DNA of 64,000 nucleotides from Frigoribacterium sp. Leaf263 (GTDB taxonomy: Bacteria; Actinomycetota; Actinomycetes; Actinomycetales; Microbacteriaceae), in contig NZ_LMMO01000007.1 of the NCBI RefSeq assembly GCF_001422285.1, positions 611-64,610 on the forward strand, given 5' to 3'. How positions within the stretch are numbered: the first letter of the stretch is position 1; each line of letters opens with the position of its first letter. Below the pieces are notes generated by a model. It was not told the DNA's origin, made no database searches, and worked only from the letters and a program-made list of their open reading frames with translations. A program made the translations under genes and the position numbers. Shown piece by piece: positions 39,748 through 51,425 of this stretch.

Positions 39748-41355
39748 ATGGGCATCAGTCGTCGCGCGTTCCTGACGGGCACGCTCTCGGGCGCCGCCGT
39801 GCTCGTGCTCGCCGCGTGCACGACCGACGCGCCCTCTCCGGCGCCGTCGACGGGCGGGCCGACCCCGACGCCGACCGAGGCCCCGACCGCGCCGGCCGGT
39901 GTCGCCGCGGCGGGGTTCCTCCGCAGCAGCTGGGCCGACGACGCCCTGGCCGGAGGGTCGTCGAGCTACCTGGCGACCGGCTCGACGGTGACCGACCGGC
40001 TGACGCTCGCCGGCTCGCTCGACGATCGGCTCTTCTTCGCCGGCGAGGCCGTCGCCGACCGGAACGCGGGCACGGTCTACGGTGCGAGGGCCTCGGGCTT
40101 CGACGTCGCCGACCAGGTCGCGGCCGTCGCCGCCGAGGGTGAGCGCATCGCCGTCATCGGGGCGGGGATCGCCGGTGCGACCGCCGCTCGGGCCCTGGCC
40201 GACCGTGGCTTCGACGTCGTCGTGGTCGAGGCGCGCGACCGCATCGGCGGTCGCATCCACACGGTCGCCGACGACTCGTGGCCGTTCCCGGTCGAGCTGG
40301 GCGTGTCGACGCTGTTCGGCGACGCCTCGCCCGCCCTCGTCGGCGCGCTGACCCTGGCCGGGGTGGACACCGTCCGAGTCGACGGCGCAGGCGTCGCCGG
40401 CGGCTCGACCGACACCTCCGACACCTCCGACACCCCCGGCTCCACCGCCTTCCCCGGCTCCGGCACCGCGCAGGTCGCGGCCCGCACCGCCGACGGCACG
40501 ACCACCGATCTGACCGGCGCACTCGCGGCCGCCGTGACCACCGCCTCCGCGTGGGCTGCCGGCACCGACGGCGTCGACAGCGGCGACGGCACGGGCGGCG
40601 GCCTCGGCACGTCGGCGCGGCAGGTCTTCGCCGAGTCGGGCGCCGACCGGGTCTCGAGCACGCCCGACGCGACGGGCGTGTCCGACGCCGAGCGCGTGGC
40701 GTTCCTGCTCGACACCGTCCTGCCCGCCCGGTTCGGCGCCGAGGCGGGCGACCTGGCGATGAGCCAGATCGGCGACGATCTCCTCCCCGTCGATGCGACC
40801 CTCGTCACGGGCGGCTTCGAGTCGTTCGTCACGGGGCTCCTGGACGGACTCGACGTGCTGCGCGGCAGCACCGTGGTCAGCGTCCAGTACGGCGATCAGG
40901 GGGTCGGCCTGCGACTCGCGACGGGCGAGTCGCTCTCGGCGGACCGCGTCGTGTCGACGATGCCCCTCGGGGTGCTCAAGCGAGGGGCGGTCGAGTTCGA
41001 TCCCGCTCTGCCCGCCGCGTACTCGTCGGCGATCGAGTCGCTCGGGATGGGCGACCAGGAGGTCCTCTGGCTGCGCTTCGATCGGGCGTTCTGGTCGACG
41101 GAGGCCACCGTCTGGGCCGTGCTCGACGACACCGCGAGCGATCGCCTGTTCGTCAACCTCATGCCGTCGACGGGCGAGCCGATCCTGGTGTCGCTGACGG
41201 GCGGCGACGCCGGTCGCGCGGCTGCGGCCCTCGACGACGACGAGGCCGTCACCGCGGCCCTCGCGTCGCTCGAGCCCTACCTCGACCTCGTGTCGGCCTC
41301 GCCGACCCCGTCCGGCGAGCCGACCGTCGACCCCTCGGCGACCCCCGGCTCCTGA
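39748..41355 (+). CDS. Circularly permuted flavin amine oxidase, Tat-exported lipoprotein (535 aa)
   Basis: Signal with Tat motif SRRAFL and lipobox LAAC (Cys24), so it is probably folded before export and membrane-anchored. After a Pro/Thr linker come residues 57-125: W62, GSSSYL (70-75), RLFFAGEA (94-101), GTVYGARASG (108-117). In ordinary amine oxidases this block is the C-terminus. The N-terminal FAD Rossmann motif VIGAGIAG (136-143) and DRIGGRIH (164-171) follow only here, then the substrate domain to about 515. The C-terminus ends ASLEPYLDLV plus a Pro/Ser tail, exactly where the missing block should be. GGGAGC precedes ATG 39748. Substrate amine unknown. Confidence 0.85.
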   Translation: MGISRRAFLTGTLSGAAVLVLAACTTDAPSPAPSTGGPTPTPTEAPTAPAGVAAAGFLRSSWADDALAGGSSSYLATGSTVTDRLTLAGSLDDRLFFAGEAVADRNAGTVYGARASGFDVADQVAAVAAEGERIAVIGAGIAGATAARALADRGFDVVVVEARDRIGGRIHTVADDSWPFPVELGVSTLFGDASPALVGALTLAGVDTVRVDGAGVAGGSTDTSDTSDTPGSTAFPGSGTAQVAARTADGTTTDLTGALAAAVTTASAWAAGTDGVDSGDGTGGGLGTSARQVFAESGADRVSSTPDATGVSDAERVAFLLDTVLPARFGAEAGDLAMSQIGDDLLPVDATLVTGGFESFVTGLLDGLDVLRGSTVVSVQYGDQGVGLRLATGESLSADRVVSTMPLGVLKRGAVEFDPALPAAYSSAIESLGMGDQEVLWLRFDRAFWSTEATVWAVLDDTASDRLFVNLMPSTGEPILVSLTGGDAGRAAAALDDDEAVTAALASLEPYLDLVSASPTPSGEPTVDPSATPGS

Positions 41356-42101
41356 CGCGTGGCGACCGCCAGGTCTCGAGGACCGCGGCGACGCCTGGAC
41401 GACCCTCGCCGCGCCTCCGGGGAGAGCCCCGCCCCCGCCCTGATCGCGGGAGTCCGAGGAGGCGCGCCCGTCACCGCCGGACGATGCCGCGGACGCAGAT
41501 GGCTCAGCCCGACGAGGGCCACCGTCACCCCGATGATCGTGCCGATCGCGATGCCGTTGTAGAGCACGAACTCGTCGGGCCAGCGCACCTGGGCCGGGTC
41601 GAGGAAGAAGTACGGGTACCAGCCGACCCGCGCGCCCCGCCAGATCGTGAACAGCCCCCAGACGACGGGGAACGGCAGGGCCGCGAGCACGAGGCTCCAT
41701 CGGACCCTCGTGCGCCCGGGTGCGAAGATCCAGTCGACGAGCACGAACGTGGACAGATAGAAGTGCAGCACCTGGCTCGACCAGGGGACGCCGATCGTGT
41801 AGTTGTGACTCGCCGACTCGATCACGATGACCCCGTAGACGAGGCCCGACACGATCACGTACGTCGTCACGAGCGCGTGCAGCGAGGCGAACCAGCGCGG
41901 CTCGGGCACTCCCCGCAGCATGAGGATGCCCGACGCGGTCAGCACGACGACGTTCGCGATGTTGCTCTGCTGGGTGAAGTAGCTGAAGTAGTTCACGGTG
42001 CTGAACGTGCTGAAGCCGAGAACGTAGACGAAGTACGAGACGAGGGCCGATGACCCGGCGGCGGCGGCGAGCAGCCGGAGAACGCCCACGAGTCGTCGCA
42101 C
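41277..42101 (-). CDS. Pr6Pr-family membrane protein (274 aa)
   Basis: Six helices with the actinobacterial Pr6Pr pattern: NYFSYFTQQSNIANVVVLTASGIL, LHALVTTYVIVSGLVYGVIV, VLHFYLSTFVLVDWIFAPGR, FTIWRGARVGWYPYFFLDP. The last about 65 residues are Arg/Pro/Gly-rich, unlike the membrane part, and overlap the convergent amine oxidase gene by 79 bp; no earlier in-frame stop exists. Function unknown. Confidence 0.85.
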   Translation of the reverse strand: MRRLVGVLRLLAAAAGSSALVSYFVYVLGFSTFSTVNYFSYFTQQSNIANVVVLTASGILMLRGVPEPRWFASLHALVTTYVIVSGLVYGVIVIESASHNYTIGVPWSSQVLHFYLSTFVLVDWIFAPGRTRVRWSLVLAALPFPVVWGLFTIWRGARVGWYPYFFLDPAQVRWPDEFVLYNGIAIGTIIGVTVALVGLSHLRPRHRPAVTGAPPRTPAIRAGAGLSPEARRGSSRRRRGPRDLAVATRQEPGVAEGSTVGSPDGVGEADTRSR

Positions 42102-42281
42102 GTCGTCACACTCTCCCGGGTCAGGCCGTCGTATCGGAAGAACCGAGCGTACTAGCGGAGCCTGACGGCGACCGGGTCGCGGGGGCCCGCCCCGGGTACG
42201 GCCGACCCGCGCCGCAGACGACGACCGGGCCGCCGCGCACGAGGCGCGACGACCCGGTGGGTGTCTCGAAGCGGGGGCCGC

Positions 42282-43118
42282 TTACGGGATGTAGTTGAAC
42301 TCGTCGGGGTTCGGGCCCGTGCGCTCGTCCTTGTTCAGGGCCGTGATGGCGGCGACGTCCGCGTCGGTCAGCTCGAAGTCGAACAGCGCGAAGTTCTCTT
42401 CGACGCGCGAGCGCGTGACCGACTTCGGGAACACGATGTCGCCGCGCTGGATGTGCCAGCGGAGCGTGACCTGGGCGGTCGACTTGCCGACTCGCTCGGC
42501 GATCTCGGTGATCGTCTCGTCTTTCAGGACGCCGCCCTGGGCGATGGGCGACCAGGCCTCGGTGTGGATGCCCTTCGACACGCCGAACTCGCGGAGCGGG
42601 TCCTGCGTCAGGTACGGGTGCACCTCGATCTGGTTCACGACCGGCACGACCGAGCCCTCGGCGAGCACGCGCTCGAGGTGCGGCTGCTGGAAGTTCGAGA
42701 CGCCGATGGACTTGGCGCGGCCGCTGGCGTGGATCTCCTCCATGGCCTTCCACGTCTCGATGTAGTCGACGTCGATGCCGGGCAGGGGCCAGTGGATGAG
42801 GAACAGGTCGACGTAGTCCTGCTTGAGGGCCTCGAGGGTCCCATCGAACGCCTTCAGCGCGTCGTCGCGCTTGTGGAAGCCGTTGTTGAGCTTCGAGGTG
42901 ACGAAGATGTCGCTGCGGTCGAGGCCGCTCTCGGCGATGGCCTCGCCGACGCCCGCCTCGTTGCCGTACATCTCGGCGGTGTCGATGTGGCGGTAGCCGA
43001 CCTCGAACGCGGTGAGGGTGGCGTCCTTCGTCTCGGCCGGGTCGACCTGGTAGACGCCGAACCCGAGCTGGGGGATCTGGATGCCGTTGTTCAGAGTGAT
43101 GGTGGGGATCGTGGTCAT
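42282..43118 (-). CDS. Aldo/keto reductase, 2,5-diketo-D-gluconate reductase-like (278 aa)
   Basis: AKR5-type reductase: NNGIQIPQLGFGVYQVDPAE, tetrad residues in HIDTAEMYGNEAGVG (Asp, Tyr), VTSKLNNG (Lys) and LFLIHWPLPG (His), then SIGVSNFQ, NQIEVHPYL and IVFPKSV-T-RSRVEENF. Unlike the AKR at 804-1790 it is of the short, diketogluconate or methylglyoxal-reducing type. ATG 43118 (MTTIPT) is preferred to a codon five residues upstream. Confidence 0.93.
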   Translation of the reverse strand: MTTIPTITLNNGIQIPQLGFGVYQVDPAETKDATLTAFEVGYRHIDTAEMYGNEAGVGEAIAESGLDRSDIFVTSKLNNGFHKRDDALKAFDGTLEALKQDYVDLFLIHWPLPGIDVDYIETWKAMEEIHASGRAKSIGVSNFQQPHLERVLAEGSVVPVVNQIEVHPYLTQDPLREFGVSKGIHTEAWSPIAQGGVLKDETITEIAERVGKSTAQVTLRWHIQRGDIVFPKSVTRSRVEENFALFDFELTDADVAAITALNKDERTGPNPDEFNYIP

Positions 43119-43429
43119 GTGAGAAGCCAACACCCGGAAGCTGTCCAGGCTTCCAGATTGGCTCTGGTGTCTGCAGCCCGGGCGTGTTACTGTCGTGAGT
43201 CGCTTGGAGCAGATCTACTCTGATCGTTCCCGGAACAGCAGCAGCCGAGTCCACACCGGCCATCTGATCCGAACAGCCCGACATCATCGGAGCCACCTCA
43301 CCAGGTGCTCACTCCTCCGGTGATCGTGACACGGGCCCGACCGGACACCGTCCGAACCGCCGTCGCATCCCGACGGCCCACGCGAGCCGAGAACGCCGCG
43401 TGCCGCAGAGCACATCGAGAGAACGCATC
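43119..43429. other. Divergent spacer, 311 bp
   Basis: Between the AKR (minus) and the small protein at 43430 (plus). The sequence is slightly less GC-rich around 43140-43250 and must hold two promoters. No conserved site or gene is recognised. Confidence 0.4.
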
Positions 43430-43711
43430 ATGAAGAACACCATCACCACCATCACCGGGACGGTCACGACCGTCCCCACCCTGACCACCGCCCGCCTCGT
43501 CGAGTTCGTCGTCGTCGACGACCGTGGCGCCGAGTTCGCCGTCCGCGCATGGAGCGACGTCGTCACCGACGCCGTGCGCGTCGGCTCGACCGTCACGGTC
43601 TCGGGCACCGAGGGCTGGGTCATCCCCGGCCGCAGCTGGCGCCGCGAGCCGAGCCGCACCATCGTGCAGGCCTACTCGGTCGACGCCGAAGAGCTGCTCC
43701 TCGCCGCCTGA
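43430..43711 (+). CDS. Small beta-rich protein, possible OB-fold (93 aa)
   Basis: The alternation of hydrophobic strands (ITGTVTTVPTLTTARLVEFVVVDDRGAEFAVRAW, VRVGSTVTVSGTEGWVIPG, RTIVQAYSVDAEELLL) suggests a single OB-like domain, as in small nucleic-acid-binding proteins. No family is certain. AGAGAACGC precedes ATG 43430. A very strong terminator 40 bp after its stop supports a real, monocistronic gene. Confidence 0.7.
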   Translation: MKNTITTITGTVTTVPTLTTARLVEFVVVDDRGAEFAVRAWSDVVTDAVRVGSTVTVSGTEGWVIPGRSWRREPSRTIVQAYSVDAEELLLAA

Positions 43712-43750
43712 TCGATCCGACGCGACCCCCACGGTCGCGGGAGTGACTAC

Positions 43751-43785
43751 GAACCGCCCGCACGGCCTCGCCGTGCGGGCGGTTC
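43751..43785 (+). terminator. Strong intrinsic hairpin
   Basis: Perfect 15-bp stem GAACCGCCCGCACGG (43751-43765) with complement at 43771-43785 and a CCTCG loop. It lies between convergent genes and may serve both strands. Confidence 0.88.
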
Positions 43786-43857
43786 GCCGTGCGAGCGATC
43801 CGCCGTGCCGGCGGTGAGCCCCGCGAGCGATCCGCCACGCGGGCGGCGCACCGGCCG

Positions 43858-44535
43858 TCAGGCGGTCAGCAGCCCCTGCGCGCGGACGAGGATCGGCCGG
43901 TGGTCGGAGATCCCCGCCGGCAGCGTGACGATGTCGTCGATCGTGAGGTCGATGCTCGTCGCGAAGTCGAAGTGCCCCTTGACGTAGCGGTAGCCGAGAT
44001 AGGTCGGCGTGTCGCTGCGGGTGAGGATGAACCCGTCGCGTTCGATCTGCTTGCGGAGCCCCTGGTGGAACCAGGGGTAGTTGAAGTCGCCCACCATGAG
44101 CATCGGCACGCCGGGGGCCAGCGCGCGCATCAGCTCGTGCGCCGACGAGACCTGCTTCCGCCGCAGCCCGTTCGACGCCGTCAGGGGCGCCGCGTGGAAC
44201 GACCCGACGAGCACGTCGGTCTTCGAGACGCGGTCGGCGAGATGCATGGCCAGAAGCCGTTCGTGCGCGGGCGACATGACCCGGTCGTGCATCGACTTCT
44301 TCAGGGCGTAGACCTGGGAGCCCAGCAGCTCGAAGCGGTCGGGCCGGTAGTAGGCGGCGAGGCCCAGACGGTTGTTGCGGGTGGACGCCGCCAGCACCAG
44401 GTCGCCGAGTCGCTCGGGGATGTCGTTCGTGTCGGCCTCCTGCAGGCAGAGCACGTCGGCCCGGTGATCCCGCGCCAGGGCCTCGATCTCGCCCTTGGCC
44501 GTGTGCTCGCGCAGGTTGTAGCTGATCACGCGCAT
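43858..44535 (-). CDS. Endonuclease/exonuclease/phosphatase family protein (225 aa)
   Basis: EEP fold: MRVISYNLREHTAK start, VLCLQEADTNDIPERLG with the metal Glu, VLVGSFHAAPLTASNG, MLMVGDFNYPWFHQ (Asp/Asn pair), TIDDIVTLPAGISDHRPILVRA with the final Asp-His. Could cleave nucleic acid or phosphoesters. ATG 44535 is chosen; GTG 44559 would add eight residues. No signal peptide. Confidence 0.88.
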   Translation of the reverse strand: MRVISYNLREHTAKGEIEALARDHRADVLCLQEADTNDIPERLGDLVLAASTRNNRLGLAAYYRPDRFELLGSQVYALKKSMHDRVMSPAHERLLAMHLADRVSKTDVLVGSFHAAPLTASNGLRRKQVSSAHELMRALAPGVPMLMVGDFNYPWFHQGLRKQIERDGFILTRSDTPTYLGYRYVKGHFDFATSIDLTIDDIVTLPAGISDHRPILVRAQGLLTA

Positions 44536-44630
44536 CGAGTTGCCGTCTTCTTCGTTCACGGGGACCGAACCTAGCCCACTCACGTTTCGCGGACGTGCAG
44601 ATCGGGTGGGTTCTTCGCTCTGCGAACAGG

Positions 44631-44677
44631 CAGGAGGCGGTCCGCACCGTCTCTCGACAGGTGCGGACCGCCTCCTG
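44631..44677 (-). terminator. 18-bp-stem terminator after the subtilase gene
   Basis: CAGGAGGCGGTCCGCACC (44631-44648) and its exact complement (44660-44677) around an 11-nt loop. It begins 47 bp beyond the subtilase stop and resembles the other motif-based hairpins. Confidence 0.9.
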
Positions 44678-44724
44678 GTCACCATCCGACGCGGGGCTCA
44701 GGGCCCCGCGCCGTCAGCGGCGGC

Positions 44725-47883
<3,159 letters not shown>

Positions 47884-48059
47884 GGGTGCCTTCCGACGCT
47901 GTCGCCCCCATGGCGAAGTCGTCGAGTAAGAGTTACCTGAGAATTCATCTGCCCCTCAAGCGGGGGTGCTGGCCGATCGATGCCACTGGCCGGGTCAGGC
48001 CGGTTTGTTTACCTGTCGTGACCTGTTCGGGGGACACCGTGTCCACCGAAGGGCCGACG

Positions 48060-49172
48060 TCAGATCCAGCCTCGCCGCGACGCCTCGACGCCGGCGTGGA
48101 AGCGGTTCGTCGCTCCGAGCTCGGCGAGCAGCTCGTGCAGACGCCGACGCACCGTCCGGACCGACACGCCCAGCCGCTGGGCCACGACCTCGTCGGTCGC
48201 CCCGGCCGCGACGAGCGCCACGAGGTCGCGCTCGTCGGCGCTCGGCGGACGTCGTGACCCTCCCGTGGCCGCTCCCCCGGACGCCGCCAGGCCCGCGTCG
48301 GCGACACGGGCGGCGATCAGGGCCCAGTCGCTCGAGGCCGGGCCGGGCACGCCGTCGTCGGGGGCGCGCTCGACGGGCACGGGCACGGCCGAGCGCCATC
48401 GCTGCTCGAACAGCTCGACGAGCGCCGCGACGAGGGCGGGCGACTCGGTGACGAGCGCCTCGGGCGCGGCCGGGTCGTGCCCGAGCGAGACGAGGGCGAT
48501 GCGTTCGTCCGCGACGGCCAGCTTGACGGGCAGGGAGTCGGTGAGCCGCGCCTCCTCGCCGTGACCGCCGAGTCGGCGGACCCCCTGCCACCGGCCGTCG
48601 GCCCCGAAGCTGTCGATCGTGTAGACGGCCCGCCAGCGGACCCCGCGGGCCAGCGCCGTCCGCTCGGTCGCCTCGTTGCCGGCGACCACGTACGGCGGGC
48701 GGTCGAAGGCCAGGAACGAGCGGGTCGCCGTCAGCTCGAGCCGCGAGTACCAGTCGCCGACGGCCGCCCCGCCGACGAGCGTCCGCGTCGTGGCCGACGG
48801 GTCGGCGAGGCGGCGCGTCTCGTCGAACAGCTCGGCGAGGACGGCCGTGGAGGCGCGGGCCGCGGAGAGCGCGTCGGCCCGCTTCGTCACGAGGGCCGGC
48901 ACCGAGACCCGGGGGTCGATGGCGGCCCAGCGCCCCTCGGGGGCGGGCCGCTGATCGGAGCGCGGCGACGGGGCCGGAGCCGCGGCCCCGCGGTGCACGA
49001 GACCGAGCTGACGCAGCTGCTCGAGGGCCACCGCGACCGCTCCCCGGTCGATCACGGGCAGGGCGGCGGCGACGTCGTCGAGCACGACGCCATCGGGCTC
49101 GGCCAGGACGACCTCGAGCACCTCGGCGGCGACCTCGTCGACCCCGAGCGCCGAGAGCTCGGGCAGACTCAT
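48060..49172 (-). CDS. TrmB/LuxR-type helix-turn-helix transcriptional regulator (370 aa)
   Basis: An N-terminal winged-helix-like segment (ALGVDEVAAEVLEVVLAEPDGVVLDDVAAAL, VALEQLRQLGLVHR) and a central unannotated sensor-like region are followed by a LuxR-type HTH (about 312-360: SADERDLVALVAAGATDEVVAQRLGVSVRTVRRRLHELLAELGATNRF). This TrmB-plus-LuxR layout occurs in actinobacterial regulators. It lies immediately upstream of the subtilase gene on the same strand (176-bp gap) and may regulate it; this is inferred. Confidence 0.85.
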   Translation of the reverse strand: MSLPELSALGVDEVAAEVLEVVLAEPDGVVLDDVAAALPVIDRGAVAVALEQLRQLGLVHRGAAAPAPSPRSDQRPAPEGRWAAIDPRVSVPALVTKRADALSAARASTAVLAELFDETRRLADPSATTRTLVGGAAVGDWYSRLELTATRSFLAFDRPPYVVAGNEATERTALARGVRWRAVYTIDSFGADGRWQGVRRLGGHGEEARLTDSLPVKLAVADERIALVSLGHDPAAPEALVTESPALVAALVELFEQRWRSAVPVPVERAPDDGVPGPASSDWALIAARVADAGLAASGGAATGGSRRPPSADERDLVALVAAGATDEVVAQRLGVSVRTVRRRLHELLAELGATNRFHAGVEASRRGWI

Positions 49173-49214
49173 GCGCTCGACCCTAGCCGCGGCGCGCGGA
49201 GACCGAGCGCGCGT

Positions 49215-49269
49215 CGCCCCGGCGGGTCACGCGGCGGAGCGCGCAACGCCCCGGCGGGTCACGCGGCGG
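49215..49269. repeat. Two direct copies of a 23-bp GC-rich sequence
   Basis: CGCCCCGGCGGGTCACGCGG... occurs at 49215-49237 and 49247-49269. The second overlaps the last codons of the LLM gene. Confidence 0.85.
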
Positions 49270-50269
49270 GTGCGAGCTCCATGGCCTCGGCGAGCAGCGC
49301 GACCGACCGCAGCCGCGCCTCCTTCGACGACCCGGCGTGCGCGACGATCAGCTCGTCGGCCTGCGCCGTGCGGGCGAACTGCTCCATGTACTCGCGCGAC
49401 TCGGACGGGGTCCCGACCGCTGTGTAGGTCGTCATCGTCTGCACGTGCTGCCCCACCGGGGTGCGCAGCAGGTGGTCGAGCTCGGCGTCGTCGAACTCGC
49501 GGGCGACGTCGATCTGACCGCTCTGCCGCAGCAGCATCAGCAGACGCTGCCGCTTGACGACCGCGAACTGGGCGTCGGCGTCGTCCGCGTCGTCGGCCAC
49601 GACGGCGTTCACCGCGGCGATGACGTACGGCTCGGCGAGCTGCTCGGACGGCTGGAACTCGCGGCGGTAGGCGGTCACCGCGTCGATCAGGTCGCCGGGC
49701 GCGAAGTGCGAGGCGAACGCGTAGGGCAGACCCAGGGCCGCGGCGAGCTTCGCCCCGAACAGCGACGATCCGAGGATGTACAACGGCACGTTCGTGCCTC
49801 CGCCGGGGACCGCCTGGACGCCGGCCACCCGGGACTCGCCGGCGAGGAACGCCTGCAGCTCGAGGATGTCCTGCGGGAACCGCTCGGACGACGCGGGGTC
49901 GCGGCGCAGCGCGCGGAACGTCGCCTGGTCGCTGCCGGGCGCCCGCCCGAGGCCGAGGTCGATGCGGCCCGGGTGCAGCGTCTCGAGCGTGCCGAACTGC
50001 TCGGCGATGGTCAGCGGCGAGTGGTTGGGCAGCATGACGCCGCCCGAGCCGAGACGGATGGTGGACGTCTGGCTGGCGATGTGGGCGATCAGCACCGACG
50101 TCGCGCTCGACGCGATCGACGCCATGTTGTGGTGCTCGGCGTACCAGACCCGCCGGTACCCGCTCGCCTCGGCCTGCTGTGCGAGGGCCACGGAGGCGGC
50201 GAAGCTGTCGCGCACCGTCTCTCCGGGGGCGACGGGGGCGAGGTCGAGGATCGAGAGGGGAATGCTCAT
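49259..50269 (-). CDS. LLM class flavin-dependent oxidoreductase (336 aa)
   Basis: Luciferase-like TIM barrel of the MsnO8/YhbW type: LSILDLAPVAPGETVRDSF, RVWYAEHHNMASIASSATSVLIAHIA, TIRLGSGGVMLPNHSPLTIAEQFGTLE, GRIDLGLGRAPGSDQ, YILGSSLFGAKLAA. It uses FMNH2 supplied by a reductase; no partner reductase is adjacent. Downstream of LacI on the same strand with a 47-bp spacer containing a motif copy. Confidence 0.93.
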   Translation of the reverse strand: MSIPLSILDLAPVAPGETVRDSFAASVALAQQAEASGYRRVWYAEHHNMASIASSATSVLIAHIASQTSTIRLGSGGVMLPNHSPLTIAEQFGTLETLHPGRIDLGLGRAPGSDQATFRALRRDPASSERFPQDILELQAFLAGESRVAGVQAVPGGGTNVPLYILGSSLFGAKLAAALGLPYAFASHFAPGDLIDAVTAYRREFQPSEQLAEPYVIAAVNAVVADDADDADAQFAVVKRQRLLMLLRQSGQIDVAREFDDAELDHLLRTPVGQHVQTMTTYTAVGTPSESREYMEQFARTAQADELIVAHAGSSKEARLRSVALLAEAMELAPAA

Positions 50270-50316
50270 GCGGGTGCCAACACCGAGGAGGCGCGGTTCA
50301 TGCCCGCGCGCGGCCT

Positions 50317-51324
50317 CTAGTCGGCGACGGTGCGGGGCGGCGCCGTCGAGGCGCGCGCGACGAGCTGGGTGGGCAGCGAGGCCACGGGCGTGGAGTCGCC
50401 GGCGAGAACGGCCTCGACCGTCGTCATGATGAGTCGGCCGAGCGCCTCGAAATCCTGCCGGACGGTCGTCAGCGGCGGCAGGAAGTGCGCCGCCTCGGGG
50501 ATGTCGTCGAACCCGACGATGCTGACGTCGCCGGGCACCGAGACGCCGGCCTCGGCGAGGGCGTGCATGAGGCCGAGCGCCATCTGGTCGTTGCCGCAGA
50601 ACACGGCGGTCACCTCGTCGCGGGCGATCCTCTCGACGATCTCGCGGCCGACCCCGTGACCCGAGGCCGGGGTCCAGTCGCCCCGCAGCAGCACCGACGG
50701 CTCGAGTCCGAGTCGCGTGCAGGCGTCACGCCAGCCCCGTTCGCGGTCGCGACCGTCCATCCAGCCCTCGGGCCCGGCCAGATGCGCGATGCGCGCGTGA
50801 CCGAGCGCGACCAGGTGCTCGACGGCGGACTCCGCGCCCGCGACCTGATCGAGCGACACGGTGTGGTGCCCGGGCTCGGCCTCGCTGTCGGCCGTGACGA
50901 GCGGCACCGACAGATCGGCCCGGCGGAGCACCCGCAGCACCTCGGGGTCGGGGGCGATCAGCACGAGGGCGGCGACGTTCTGACCCAGCAGCGAGTCGAG
51001 GGCCTGCTGCATGCCCTTCCGGTCGGCGACGTCGAGGGTGGCCATCGAGACCTGATAGCCGGCCCGGCGCGCGGCGCCGTTGAAGCCGTGCATCGTGCTC
51101 GAGGGGCCGTAGTACGGGAACCCGGTGCTGATCAGGCCGAGCGAGGTCGTCCTGCGGCTGGCGAGGGCGCGGGCCGCGAGACTCGGCCGGTAGTTGAGCT
51201 CGTCGATGGCCGTGTCGACCTTCGCCTTCGTCGCCGGCCTCACCGACGGATCCCCGTTCACGACCCTCGAGACGGTCTGATGCGAGACGCCGGCCGCGGC
51301 CGCGACGTCGAAGAGGGTTGCCAC
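50317..51324 (-). CDS. LacI family transcriptional regulator (335 aa)
   Basis: N-terminal HTH (ATLFDVAAAAGVSHQTVSRVVNGDPSVRPATKAKV) and hinge (YRPSLAARALASRRT), then a periplasmic-binding-protein-like effector domain (GLISTGFPYYG...FCGNDQMALGLMHALAEAGVSVPGDVSIVGFDDIPEAAHF). It lies downstream of the sugar importer on the same strand. Operators of the expected LacI type (GTGAGCGCTCAC) lie in front of chvE and of the alditol oxidase at 58920, suggesting both are targets. Effector sugar unknown. Confidence 0.93.
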   Translation of the reverse strand: MATLFDVAAAAGVSHQTVSRVVNGDPSVRPATKAKVDTAIDELNYRPSLAARALASRRTTSLGLISTGFPYYGPSSTMHGFNGAARRAGYQVSMATLDVADRKGMQQALDSLLGQNVAALVLIAPDPEVLRVLRRADLSVPLVTADSEAEPGHHTVSLDQVAGAESAVEHLVALGHARIAHLAGPEGWMDGRDRERGWRDACTRLGLEPSVLLRGDWTPASGHGVGREIVERIARDEVTAVFCGNDQMALGLMHALAEAGVSVPGDVSIVGFDDIPEAAHFLPPLTTVRQDFEALGRLIMTTVEAVLAGDSTPVASLPTQLVARASTAPPRTVAD

Positions 51325-51375
51325 GAGATGATCCTAGATCTGTTCGTTTCGCGGGTCGGACGGGCCCGGACGACG

Positions 51376-51413
51376 AGGAGGCGCGGCCCCCTCGATCGGG
51401 AACCGCGCCTCCT
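51376..51413 (-). terminator. Motif-based hairpin between mmsB and lacI
   Basis: Stem AGGAGGCGCGG (51376-51386) with exact complement at 51403-51413. It starts 13 bp after the permease stop on the minus strand. Confidence 0.8.
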
Positions 51414-51425
51414 GGGGTGGTCGCT

